Origin: Micromonospora polyrhachis | GTDB lineage: Bacteria; Actinomycetota; Actinomycetes; Mycobacteriales; Micromonosporaceae | Assembly (NCBI RefSeq): GCF_014203835.1 | Contig: NZ_JACHJW010000001.1 | Coordinates: forward strand, 3,236,501-3,300,500 | Direction of reading: 5' to 3' | Length of the DNA: 64,000 nt | Translations under genes and position numbers: made by a program | Notes under the pieces: model-generated | What the model was told of the DNA's origin: nothing | The model's input: only the letters and a program-made list of their open reading frames with translations | Database searches by the model: none | Shown here: positions 18,570 through 26,150 of the stretch, in pieces | Layout of the letters: the number at the start of each line of letters is the position of its first letter | How positions within the stretch are numbered: position 1 is the stretch's first letter

Positions 18570-19151
18570 CAGCAGTACGCATCGACGAAGCAGCGGCCCT
18601 TCCCATCACCGGCGGTTGTGTTGTCCGCCCGGCTCAACCGGTACTACGGCCGCCTCCGACTCCCTCCCAGCCAGCGATCCACTTCCCGAGATCATCGGTT
18701 ATAGGACACCACGCTCCGGCAACACGATTCCGCAGGTCACCGGGCTGGGGAGGGTCTCCCCAGTTCCCGCCGCCACCATCTGAACGTTCCGCGCCCCATA
18801 CGCCGGGGAGTTCTTCGCGGCTGCAATCCAGGAGCTACACCGCTTCCATGGCCTTCACCCTGATTTCGGGGGCTCGGCACTCCCTCTGCCCCACCACAAG
18901 GGCAGGACCTCTAACGACGCCGCAGGCTTCGCGTCATGCTACGGACCGCCCAGTCGCTCCCCCAATAGGGCTTTCGACGCTGCGCTTCGACGCCGAGCGT
19001 TTCCCCTCGACGCCGGCAGCCTGCTACCGGGCCTCCTGGCAGCTACCCGGACCGGACTCCCACCGGCAGGCGACGACGAGCTTACGACCCCAGATGAACT
19101 ACACACTCACCTCCAGGTCCGCTGGGCGCACGAAAGACCGAGGCTAACGTC

Positions 19152-19181
19152 GCAGCCCGACCGTGCAGTTCTTCGACGCCA
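19152..19181 (+). repeat. 30-bp direct repeat, copy 1
   Basis: Thirty bases beginning GCAGCCCGACCGTGCAG are identical to 19873-19902, which encodes SPTVQFFDA near the C-terminus of the DUF6528 protein. This copy lies at the broken 5' edge of the same gene, 21 bp from the intron end. Confidence 0.92.
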
Positions 19182-19199
19182 CGGGCACGGGCCACCACC

Positions 19200-19982
19200 G
19201 GGCAGTGGCAGAACCTCTCCGGGGTGAAGTTCCGGGGCACCGCCGCGTTCGGCACGGTCGCCCTGGTCACCGCCTCCGGCGGCAAGGCCGCCATCGTCGA
19301 CGTGAAGGACGGCCAGCGGACGGCCACCACCGCCGACATCCTCTGGCAGGCCACCCCCGGCGGCAACCCGCACTCGATCGAACGCATCCCCGACAACGGA
19401 TCCATCGTGGTGGCCAGCTCGGGCGGCTACCTGACGTTGTACTCCCCGACCGCGATCAGCAAGCCGAGCACTCTCGCGCAGGTGCAGAAAATCAGTCTGC
19501 CCGGGGCGCACGGGGTGCTCTACGACCCGACCCACCAGTATCTCTGGGCGATCGGCGAGGGCAAACTCGTCCGCTACCGCATCACCGGAACGTACCGGGA
19601 CACCCGGCTCACCGCGATCGGCACGATCAACCTCGGTACGTACACGAACTCGGACGGGGTGGTGAAGCCCAACATGGGCCATGACCTGTTCGCGCCGTAC
19701 ACCGATCCGAACACGCTCTTCATCACCCACACCACCGGGGTCTTCTCGGTCGACACCACCACGTTCGCCCTCACGACGCTCTCCGGAACGACCCGGGTGA
19801 AGGCGTACGTCAACCACTCCGGCGGCGAGCGGGCCTGGGTCCGTGCCGACAACACCGGTTCCCGTACCTGGGGCAGCCCGACCGTGCAGTTCTTCGACGC
19901 CAGCGGTACGGCCACCGAGGCGAAGACCCGCACCGGCGCCGAGTTCTACAAGGTCCGGGTCTACACGACGGCCTTCGAGTGA
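19200..19982 (+). pseudogene. 5'-truncated DUF6528 family protein gene
   Basis: The open frame from about 19200 encodes the C-terminal 260 residues of a DUF6528 protein, an actinobacterial secreted beta-propeller family of unknown function. It enters in mid-domain (GQWQNLSGVKFRGTAAFGTV) and continues through NPHSIERIPDNGSIVVASS, GAHGVLYDPTHQYLWAIGEG and GSPTVQFFDASG to the normal end. The signal peptide and roughly 90 N-terminal residues are missing. Upstream DNA is instead a copy of the gene's own 3' end and then the group II intron. A GTG at 19224 could start translation but would give a cytoplasmic fragment. Confidence 0.82.
19873..19902 (+). repeat. 30-bp direct repeat, copy 2
   Basis: In-frame copy within the DUF6528 coding sequence, identical to 19152-19181. 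Weaker similarity continues for about 15 bases past the exact match. Confidence 0.92.
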
Positions 19983-20003
19983 CCCGACGGCAACTGACGT
20001 AGC

Positions 20004-20031
20004 GGAGGTCGCGGCGACTGCCGCGACCTCC
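20004..20031 (+). terminator. hairpin terminator after DUF6528 gene
   Basis: A perfect 12-bp stem (GGAGGTCGCGGC and complement) with a GACT loop, followed by TACTTCTT, 21 bp after the stop codon. Confidence 0.8.
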
Positions 20032-20063
20032 TACTTCTTGCGTATGGGGGCTACTCTCCGGGC

Positions 20064-20588
20064 ATGGCCACGGCAACCCTGATCTTCCTCATCATCGGTG
20101 GAGTGGGTCTGGTGGTGCTCGCCGTCGCATTGCTCGGTGCCGAGATGTTCAGCTTCGGGCAGCCCGATGTGGACGGTCCGGTCTCCCTGGAGGCGGTCGC
20201 CGGTTTCGTCGGCGCGCTCGGGTTCGGTGGGGCGATCGCCAGTGAGCTGCTCGACGCCCGTACCCCCGGCACCGTCGCCGTTGCGGCCGGCGTCGGTGTC
20301 CTCGCCGCAGTGCCCACCGGTTGGCTGGCAGTACGGCTCGCCCGAGCCGCCCGCAACATGCGTACCGACGCCACCCCCACCCGTGACCACCTGGTCGGCT
20401 CGCTCGGTGTCGTGGTGACCCCGATCCCGGCGGCCGGCTACGGCGAGGTCCGGGTACGCGTCGGCGGCCAGCCGGTCAAGCTCAACGCCAAGGCTGAAGA
20501 ACCGATCGCGACCGGTACCCAGGTCTTCGTCATCGAGGCCCTCAGCGACACCAGCGTCCTGGTCGAAGCAACCCCTCACGTCGGATAA
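20064..20588 (+). CDS. NfeD-like membrane protein
   Basis: A 174-aa membrane protein with hydrophobic segments at about 5-25, 44-62 and 70-90. A C-terminal domain of about 70 residues has an OB-fold pattern (GSLGVVVTPIPAAGYGEVRV, then TGTQVFVIEALSDTSVLVE). It is followed 8 bp later by a flotillin gene. The NfeD/SPFH pair is conserved, and in Bacillus YuaF/FloT organises membrane microdomains. Start 20064 follows the terminator of the preceding gene closely, so a promoter must lie within or just after that hairpin. Confidence 0.88.
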   Translation: MATATLIFLIIGGVGLVVLAVALLGAEMFSFGQPDVDGPVSLEAVAGFVGALGFGGAIASELLDARTPGTVAVAAGVGVLAAVPTGWLAVRLARAARNMRTDATPTRDHLVGSLGVVVTPIPAAGYGEVRVRVGGQPVKLNAKAEEPIATGTQVFVIEALSDTSVLVEATPHVG

Positions 20589-20596
20589 GGAGCTAC

Positions 20597-22126
20597 ATGC
20601 CACTGCTCGTCGCTATCGGCGGGGCGGTTCTGCTCGCCATCATTCTCGTCCTCTTCGTGCTCTCCCGGATCAAGGTCGCCGGCTCCAACGAGGCATTCAT
20701 CGTCACCGGCCGCAAGGGCCGCACCACCCAGACCGCCGACGGTGCCCGGTCCACCGACATGTCCGGCCAGAAGGTCGTCCTCGGTGCCTCCGTCTTCGTC
20801 CTGCCGGTCGTGCAGAAGCTGCAGTCCCTCGACCTGTCCAGCCGCCGCATCGACGTCGGCATCAAGGGCGCGGTCAGCAAGCAGGGCATCCGGGTCGAAC
20901 TGCACGGTGTGGCGATCGTCAAGGTCGGCGGCACCGAGGACGCGATCCGCGCCGCCGCCCAGCGGTTCCTGCACCAGCAGGACGAGATCGAGGACTTCAC
21001 CCGGGAGGTGCTGGCCGGTGCACTCCGCTCGATCGTCGGCCGGCTGACCATCGAGGAGATCATCCGGGACCGGGCCGCCTTCGCCAGCGCGGTCGCCGAG
21101 GAAGCCGAACACTCGATGACCAACCAGGGTCTGGTGCTCGACACCTTCCAGTTGCAGGACATCCTCGCCGAAGGGTCCTACCTTCAGGACCTGGGTCGGC
21201 CGGAGGCAGCCCGGGTGCTCAAGGACGCGGCCATCGCCGAGGCCCGCGCCCGGCAGGCCGCCGAGCAGGAGCGGCTGCTCGCCGAGGAGGCAATCGCCGA
21301 GGCGAACCGCAACCTGGCCCTCAAGCAGGCGTCCATCGCGGCAGAGATCGACGCCGCCAAGGCCAAGTCGGCGGCGGCCGGGCCGCTCGCCCAGGCCGAG
21401 CGGGACCAGGCGATCCTCTCCGAGCAGCAGAAGGTGGCCGAGCGCAACGCCGAACTCAAGCAGCGCCAGCTCGACACCGAGGTCCGCAAGCCGGCCGACG
21501 CTGCCCGATACAAGGTCGAGCAGGAGGCCGAGGCGTCCCGCAACGCGGCAGTGTTGGAGGCCGACGCGAAGCGGCAGGCCACCATCGCCGCCGCTCAGGC
21601 CGCCGCCGAGCAGGCCCGACTGACCGGTGAGGGTGAGCGGGCCCGCCGGGCCGCGTTGGCCGAGGCGAACGCGATCGAGGGTGCCAAGGAGGGTGAGGCG
21701 GAGCAGCGTCGCCGTACCGCCATCGCCGACGCGGTCGAGCGGGAAGGTCAGGCGGAGGCGGCGGCGATCCTGGCCAAGGGCCAGGCCGAGGCCGAGGCGA
21801 TGGCCCGCAAGGCGGAGGCGTTCGCCGAGTACGGCGAGGCCGCCGTACTCGACCTGCTGGTCAAGGTGCTGCCGCAGGTGGTCGAGGCGGCCAGCGCTCC
21901 GATGAGCGGCATCGACAAGATGACCGTCATCTCCACCGACGGTGCCTCGTCGCTGACCAAGTCGGTGGCCAGCAACGTGGCGCAGGGGCTCCAGTTGGGC
22001 ACCGACCTGACCGGTATCGACCTGGCCGGGCTGCTCGCCAAGCTGGGTGGGGCCAGCGAGTTGGGCAAGCGCAACGGCGGGGCCGTGGTCGACGGCAACA
22101 CCGTCGAGGCATCCGGCAGTAAGTAG
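20597..22126 (+). CDS. flotillin-like SPFH domain protein
   Basis: A 509-aa membrane-associated scaffold. An N-terminal membrane segment (about 3-23) leads to an SPFH domain (about 30-200, with GIRVELHGVAIVKVGG and AGALRSIVGRLTIEEI). A long Ala/Glu-rich coiled coil (about 200-430) repeats EA/AEAEA motifs, as in FloA/FloT. The C-terminal tail is Gly/Ser-rich. AAGGAG precedes the ATG by 5 bases. It is likely co-translated with the NfeD-like gene and probably acts in membrane organisation. Confidence 0.93.
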   Translation: MPLLVAIGGAVLLAIILVLFVLSRIKVAGSNEAFIVTGRKGRTTQTADGARSTDMSGQKVVLGASVFVLPVVQKLQSLDLSSRRIDVGIKGAVSKQGIRVELHGVAIVKVGGTEDAIRAAAQRFLHQQDEIEDFTREVLAGALRSIVGRLTIEEIIRDRAAFASAVAEEAEHSMTNQGLVLDTFQLQDILAEGSYLQDLGRPEAARVLKDAAIAEARARQAAEQERLLAEEAIAEANRNLALKQASIAAEIDAAKAKSAAAGPLAQAERDQAILSEQQKVAERNAELKQRQLDTEVRKPADAARYKVEQEAEASRNAAVLEADAKRQATIAAAQAAAEQARLTGEGERARRAALAEANAIEGAKEGEAEQRRRTAIADAVEREGQAEAAAILAKGQAEAEAMARKAEAFAEYGEAAVLDLLVKVLPQVVEAASAPMSGIDKMTVISTDGASSLTKSVASNVAQGLQLGTDLTGIDLAGLLAKLGGASELGKRNGGAVVDGNTVEASGSK

Positions 22127-22141
22127 CCGCTGACCGAGCGA

Positions 22142-22176
22142 GAAGATCGCCGTCCCGGTCTGGGGCGGCGATCTTC
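22142..22176. terminator. terminator after flotillin gene
   Basis: A perfect 11-bp stem (GAAGATCGCCG and complement), 13-nt loop, then TATTTC. It lies between the convergent flotillin and CCA-adding enzyme genes and could serve both. Confidence 0.75.
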
Positions 22177-22202
22177 TATTTCAGCGGGTAAGGCCAGTGC
22201 CC

Positions 22203-23663
22203 TCAGCTGGTCAGTCCCTCTTCGCGGGCCCAGCGCAGCAGTTCCGCCTCGGCCTCGTCCCGGTCCAGTGGGCCGCGCTCCAGGCGTACTTCCTTGAGGT
22301 GTTTCCAGGCCCGCCCGACGATCGGCCCCGGCGGTACGCCGAGCAGCTCCATGATCGCGTTGCCGTCCAGGTCGGGGCGGACCCGGGCCAGGTCCTCCTC
22401 GGCCTCGATCCGGGCGATCCGCTCCTCCAACGCGTCGTAGTCGGCCGAGAGTTGGGCCGCCTTGCGCCGGTTACGGGTGGTGCAGTCGGACCGGGTCAGC
22501 TTGTGTAGCCGAGACAGCAGGTCGCCGGCGTCGGTGACGTAGCGGCGTACCGCCGAGTCGGTCCACTCGCCCCGACCGTAGCCGTAGAACCGCAGATGCA
22601 GCCCGACCAGCTTGACTACCTGGGACGTCACGTCCTTGGGGTAGCGCAGCGCCTTCATCCGCTGCTTGGTCAGCCGGGCTCCGACCACCTCGTGGTGGTG
22701 GAAACTGACCCGCCGGTCCGATCCGACCGCCTTGGTCGCCGGCTTGCCCACGTCGTGCATGAGCGCGGCCATCCGCAGTACGAAGTCACAGTCACCGGCT
22801 TCGAGCCGGATCGCGTTGGCGACCACGGTCAGGGTGTGCTCGTAGACGTCCTTGTGCTGGGCGTGCTCGTCGATCTCCAGCTTCAGTCCGGACAGCTCGG
22901 GCAGGAACCGGTCGGCCAGGCCGGTGTCCACCAGCAGCCGCAGCCCAGTGATCGGGTCGGCACCGCAGAGCAGCTTGGTGAACTCGTCACGAATCCGCTC
23001 GGCCGTGATCCGGTCCAGGTCGGTGGCCATCGCCGCCATCGCCGCGCGTACCGCCGGGTGCACGGTGAACCGGAGCTGGGCGACGAAGCGGGCGGCCCGC
23101 AGCATCCGCAACGGGTCGTCCCCGAACGACTCCTCCGGCGTGCCCGGCGTACGGACGACCCGGGCGGCCAGATCTTCCAGCCCGCCGTACGGGTCGGTGA
23201 ACCGGTGCTCGGGCAGGCTGACCGCCATCGCGTTGATGGTGAAGTCGCGTCGCTTCAGGTCGTCGACAAGATTGGTCCCGTATTCGACGATCGGATTGCG
23301 GGTGACGCGATCGTAGGATTCCGCCCGGAAGGTCGTGATCTCCAGTCGCAGTCCGGTGCGTTGCGCTCCGATCGTCCCGAACTCGCGGCCTGTCTCCCAG
23401 GTCGACTCGGCCCAGCCCTTGAGGATGCGCAGGGTCTGGTCCGGATGGGCGTCGGTGCAGAAGTCGAGATCGTCGCCGAGCCGACCGAGCAGCGCGTCCC
23501 GGACCGAGCCGCCCACCAGGTGCAACTCGTGACCGGCCTGGGCGAAGCGACGGCCCAGCTCGTCGGCGACCGGGGAGACCCGGAGCAGTTCGGCGACGGC
23601 GTTGCGTTGCGCGGCGGTCAGATCGCGCCGGTCGGGGGCGCTGGATACGGAGGCTTCGGACAT
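22203..23663 (-). CDS. pcnA: CCA tRNA nucleotidyltransferase
   Basis: Adds or repairs the 3' CCA of tRNAs. The 486-aa protein has the nucleotidyltransferase signature GGSVRDALLGRLGDDLDFCTDA (about 51-72), the RRDFTINAMA motif, and a downstream HD region (LMHDVGKPATKA), as in bacterial CCA/HD enzymes. It lies next to and divergent from murJ, as pcnA and mviN do near the mycobacterial origin. The mycobacterial mutT4 and Rv3909-like genes that I recall between them are absent here. The start at 23663 has the normal N-terminus. Confidence 0.95.
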   Translation of the reverse strand: MSEASVSSAPDRRDLTAAQRNAVAELLRVSPVADELGRRFAQAGHELHLVGGSVRDALLGRLGDDLDFCTDAHPDQTLRILKGWAESTWETGREFGTIGAQRTGLRLEITTFRAESYDRVTRNPIVEYGTNLVDDLKRRDFTINAMAVSLPEHRFTDPYGGLEDLAARVVRTPGTPEESFGDDPLRMLRAARFVAQLRFTVHPAVRAAMAAMATDLDRITAERIRDEFTKLLCGADPITGLRLLVDTGLADRFLPELSGLKLEIDEHAQHKDVYEHTLTVVANAIRLEAGDCDFVLRMAALMHDVGKPATKAVGSDRRVSFHHHEVVGARLTKQRMKALRYPKDVTSQVVKLVGLHLRFYGYGRGEWTDSAVRRYVTDAGDLLSRLHKLTRSDCTTRNRRKAAQLSADYDALEERIARIEAEEDLARVRPDLDGNAIMELLGVPPGPIVGRAWKHLKEVRLERGPLDRDEAEAELLRWAREEGLTS

Positions 23664-23816
23664 GGGAGCGCCAGCCTATCGGGCGGTGCCGTCCTCCCGA
23701 TCGGCGGGCGGCGAAGAGCCATGCGGATGCCGGGACGCCGGAACCAGGTACGGGTTGACTAAGGTCTGAGGGTGCTGGCGGGCAGCCCGTCCGCGATATC
23801 CCCCTGGGAGGCTGGC

Positions 23817-25559
23817 ATGGGTGGCGGGCTCTACCGCAGCGCGAACGCCACGCCCGACGGGGTTCCCCCACCGCGCGACGGTGCCACCTACATCTCGGTC
23901 GACCGGCTCGACCAGCCGATGGTCGAGACCACCGCGCCGGCACCGGAGCCACCCGTCGAGGGCAGCGCCGCCGGCAACAGCGCGATCATGGCGGCCGGCA
24001 GTCTGGTCAGCCGGGGTACGGGCTTCCTGCGCACCGTGGCGCTCGGTTCCGCGCTGGGTACGCTCGGGGTGAGCAACGCGTACACCACGGCGCAGATCTT
24101 CCCGGGCATGGTCTACGAGTTCCTGCTCGGCGGCATCCTGACCAGCGTCCTGATCCCGGTGCTGGTGCAGCGGCGCAAGGTCGATCCGGACGGCGGCCAG
24201 GCGTACGCCCAGCGGCTGCTCACCCTGGCGGTGCTCGCCCTGTGGGTGGCGACGGTGGCGGCGGTCGCCGCCGCACCGATCCTGACCTCGCTCTACGGCG
24301 GCGATAATGTCCCCGGATTCCAGCGACTGGTCACGCTGCTCTCCTACCTGATGCTGCCGATGATCTTCTTTACCGGTCTCTCGGCGTTGATCAGCGCGGT
24401 GCTCAACACCCGGGGGCACTTCGCCGCCCCAATGTGGGCACCGATCCTGAACAACCTGGTGGTCATCACCACCTTCGGGCTCTACATCGCCATCTTCGGG
24501 GCGAAGATCGTCGAGCCCGACCAGATGACCCCCGGCCGGATCATCCTGCTCGGCGGCGGCACCCTGCTCGGGGTGATCGTCCAGGCGGCCGGTCTGCTCC
24601 CGGCGCTGCGCAAGGTGGGCTTCCGCTGGCGCTGGCGCTTCGACTTCCGGGCCCTCGGCCTACGCGAGCTGGGTCGGCTCGGCGGCTGGATGATCTGCTA
24701 CGTGGCGGTCAGCCAGGTCGGTCTGGCGATCCTGTTCCGTCTGCTCAACCAGGCTGGCAAGGAGAACGGTGCCGGTCCAACGATCTACAACAACGTCTTC
24801 CTGCTGCTCAACATGGCGCACGGCATCATCGCCGTCTCGATCGTGACCGCGTTGATGCCCCGGATGAGCGCCGCCGCCGGGGACGGTCGCTTCACCGACA
24901 TGACCCGCGACCTGTCCCGGGGCACCCGGATGATCACCGCCGTGCTCGCGCCGGTCGCGGTCCTCTTCGGCGTGCTGGCACTGCCGATCTCGGTCGCCCT
25001 CTTCAAGTGGGGCGCGTACGACGCGGACAGCGCACTCGCCACCTCGACGGTGCTGATCGTCGCCGCAGTGGCACTGGTGCCGTTCTCGATCAGCCAACTC
25101 TTCACCTTCGCCTTCTACGCCCTGCCCGACACCCGGATGCCGGCCCTGATCAACATTCCGGTGGTGGTGCTCCGGGTGCTGGTCCAGATCGGGCTCTTCG
25201 CGGCCTTCTCCGCCGAGTTCACGGCTTCCGGTCTGATGCTCGGCAACGCGGTGTCGTACGTCGCCGCCGCCGTACTCTCCGCCTGGCTACTCCGGCCCCG
25301 GATCGGCCGGATCGGCATGGGTGAGATCGCGCAGACCCTCGGCAAGGTGTTGGCTGCCGCGCTCGGTGCCGCCGTAGTCGGCCTGGTCGTGATCAACCTG
25401 CTGCCGAGCGGAGAGCATCTCAGCCGGGCGGAGGCGATCCTCCAACTGGTGGTGGGCGGTGCGGTGATCGGCGGCAGCTACGTCGGGCTGGCCGTGCTGC
25501 TGCGGATTCAGGAGATCAACGAAGTGATCGGAATGGTCCGTCGCAAACTGGGTCGGTGA
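23817..25559 (+). CDS. murJ: lipid II flippase MurJ
   Basis: Moves lipid II across the cytoplasmic membrane for peptidoglycan synthesis. The 580-aa protein has about 14 hydrophobic segments and family motifs near the start (MAAGSLVSRGTGFLRTVALG, then PGMVYEFLLGG). A GTG at 23772 is in frame, but the ATG at 23817 is preferred because GGGAGG lies 8-13 bases before it. The first 55 residues are a polar cytoplasmic leader. The mycobacterial MviN has a fused C-terminal pseudokinase; here the protein stops after the membrane domain and the pseudokinase is a separate downstream gene. Confidence 0.94.
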   Translation: MGGGLYRSANATPDGVPPPRDGATYISVDRLDQPMVETTAPAPEPPVEGSAAGNSAIMAAGSLVSRGTGFLRTVALGSALGTLGVSNAYTTAQIFPGMVYEFLLGGILTSVLIPVLVQRRKVDPDGGQAYAQRLLTLAVLALWVATVAAVAAAPILTSLYGGDNVPGFQRLVTLLSYLMLPMIFFTGLSALISAVLNTRGHFAAPMWAPILNNLVVITTFGLYIAIFGAKIVEPDQMTPGRIILLGGGTLLGVIVQAAGLLPALRKVGFRWRWRFDFRALGLRELGRLGGWMICYVAVSQVGLAILFRLLNQAGKENGAGPTIYNNVFLLLNMAHGIIAVSIVTALMPRMSAAAGDGRFTDMTRDLSRGTRMITAVLAPVAVLFGVLALPISVALFKWGAYDADSALATSTVLIVAAVALVPFSISQLFTFAFYALPDTRMPALINIPVVVLRVLVQIGLFAAFSAEFTASGLMLGNAVSYVAAAVLSAWLLRPRIGRIGMGEIAQTLGKVLAAALGAAVVGLVVINLLPSGEHLSRAEAILQLVVGGAVIGGSYVGLAVLLRIQEINEVIGMVRRKLGR

Positions 25560-25581
25560 TCCGCGCCACCCTCCCTTGCGG

Positions 25582-25669
25582 GTGTCCACACCCACGGGCA
25601 CAGCTGTGGACAGGGCTGTGGATAACTTGTCGATTTCCCCGTCCACAGCCACGTCCAGCCTGTGGATAA
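25582..25669. promoter_or_regulatory. DnaA-box cluster downstream of murJ
   Basis: Two perfect TGTGGATAA boxes (25617-25625 and 25661-25669, the complement of TTATCCACA) lie within 90 bp. With them are TGTGGACAG at 25605-25613, GTGTCCACA at 25582-25590 and a CGTCCACA match near 25640. This is about 19 kb from dnaA and far from oriC proper. It may bind DnaA. Confidence 0.75.
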
Positions 25670-26150
25670 CTCGCTGACCTGCCCGATCCTCCCGACATAC
25701 CGGCAGCTCGGAAACGCCGGCCGGCTCTCGACGTACCAGGATGTGCCCCACTGGAGCCACGCCGGACAGGGCGGGCGGTTCACTGGGGCTCGCTCGTCCC
25801 GACGTACCGAACAGCAAGGGCGATGACCTCGCGATTTGCCCGGATGACACCGGCAAATTCATCGATACCTGCGAGGATTCTTCTGATTCGTTACTAATTG
25901 TTGGAGTAGCCAACCCGGATGACGGTCTCCGTACCTGGACGTATCACCGCACTCCTGGCACCTTGGAGGGTACGACCGCAAGATGACATGTCGGGGATCA
26001 GTCGAACCCGGGTAAGGTCGCTCCCGTCGGGTGCGGCAAGCGCCTACGCTATGCAAGGACGCTGCCGGCCGGTTCCTTCGACGGCGGAGCGGGAAGCCAA
26101 TGCCCAGCAGTGCGGGTCCATCGATTGACAAGTTCACCGAGGGAGGACGG
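25670..26150 (+). other. long leader of the pseudokinase gene
   Basis: About 480 bp with no convincing gene. Short open frames here lack coding character. It should contain the promoter of the pseudokinase gene, because the DnaA-box cluster and this gap separate it from murJ. Confidence 0.5.

Larger units (their letters stand above)
17011..19131 (-). mobile_element. group II intron with encoded reverse transcriptase (3' end approximate)
   Basis: A retroelement read from the minus strand. Its 5' end is placed at 19131, where the sequence reads GTGCGCCCAGCGG, fitting the GUGYG intron start. About 560 nt of structured RNA precede the reverse transcriptase gene, and domain V lies at 17147-17179. 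A domain VI-like pairing (GGGAGCTGG with CCAGCTCCC about 110 nt later) suggests the 3' end falls near CTAC at 17011-17014. It has no intact host gene on either side. The orientation is opposite to the flanking DUF6528 remnant. Confidence 0.85.
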
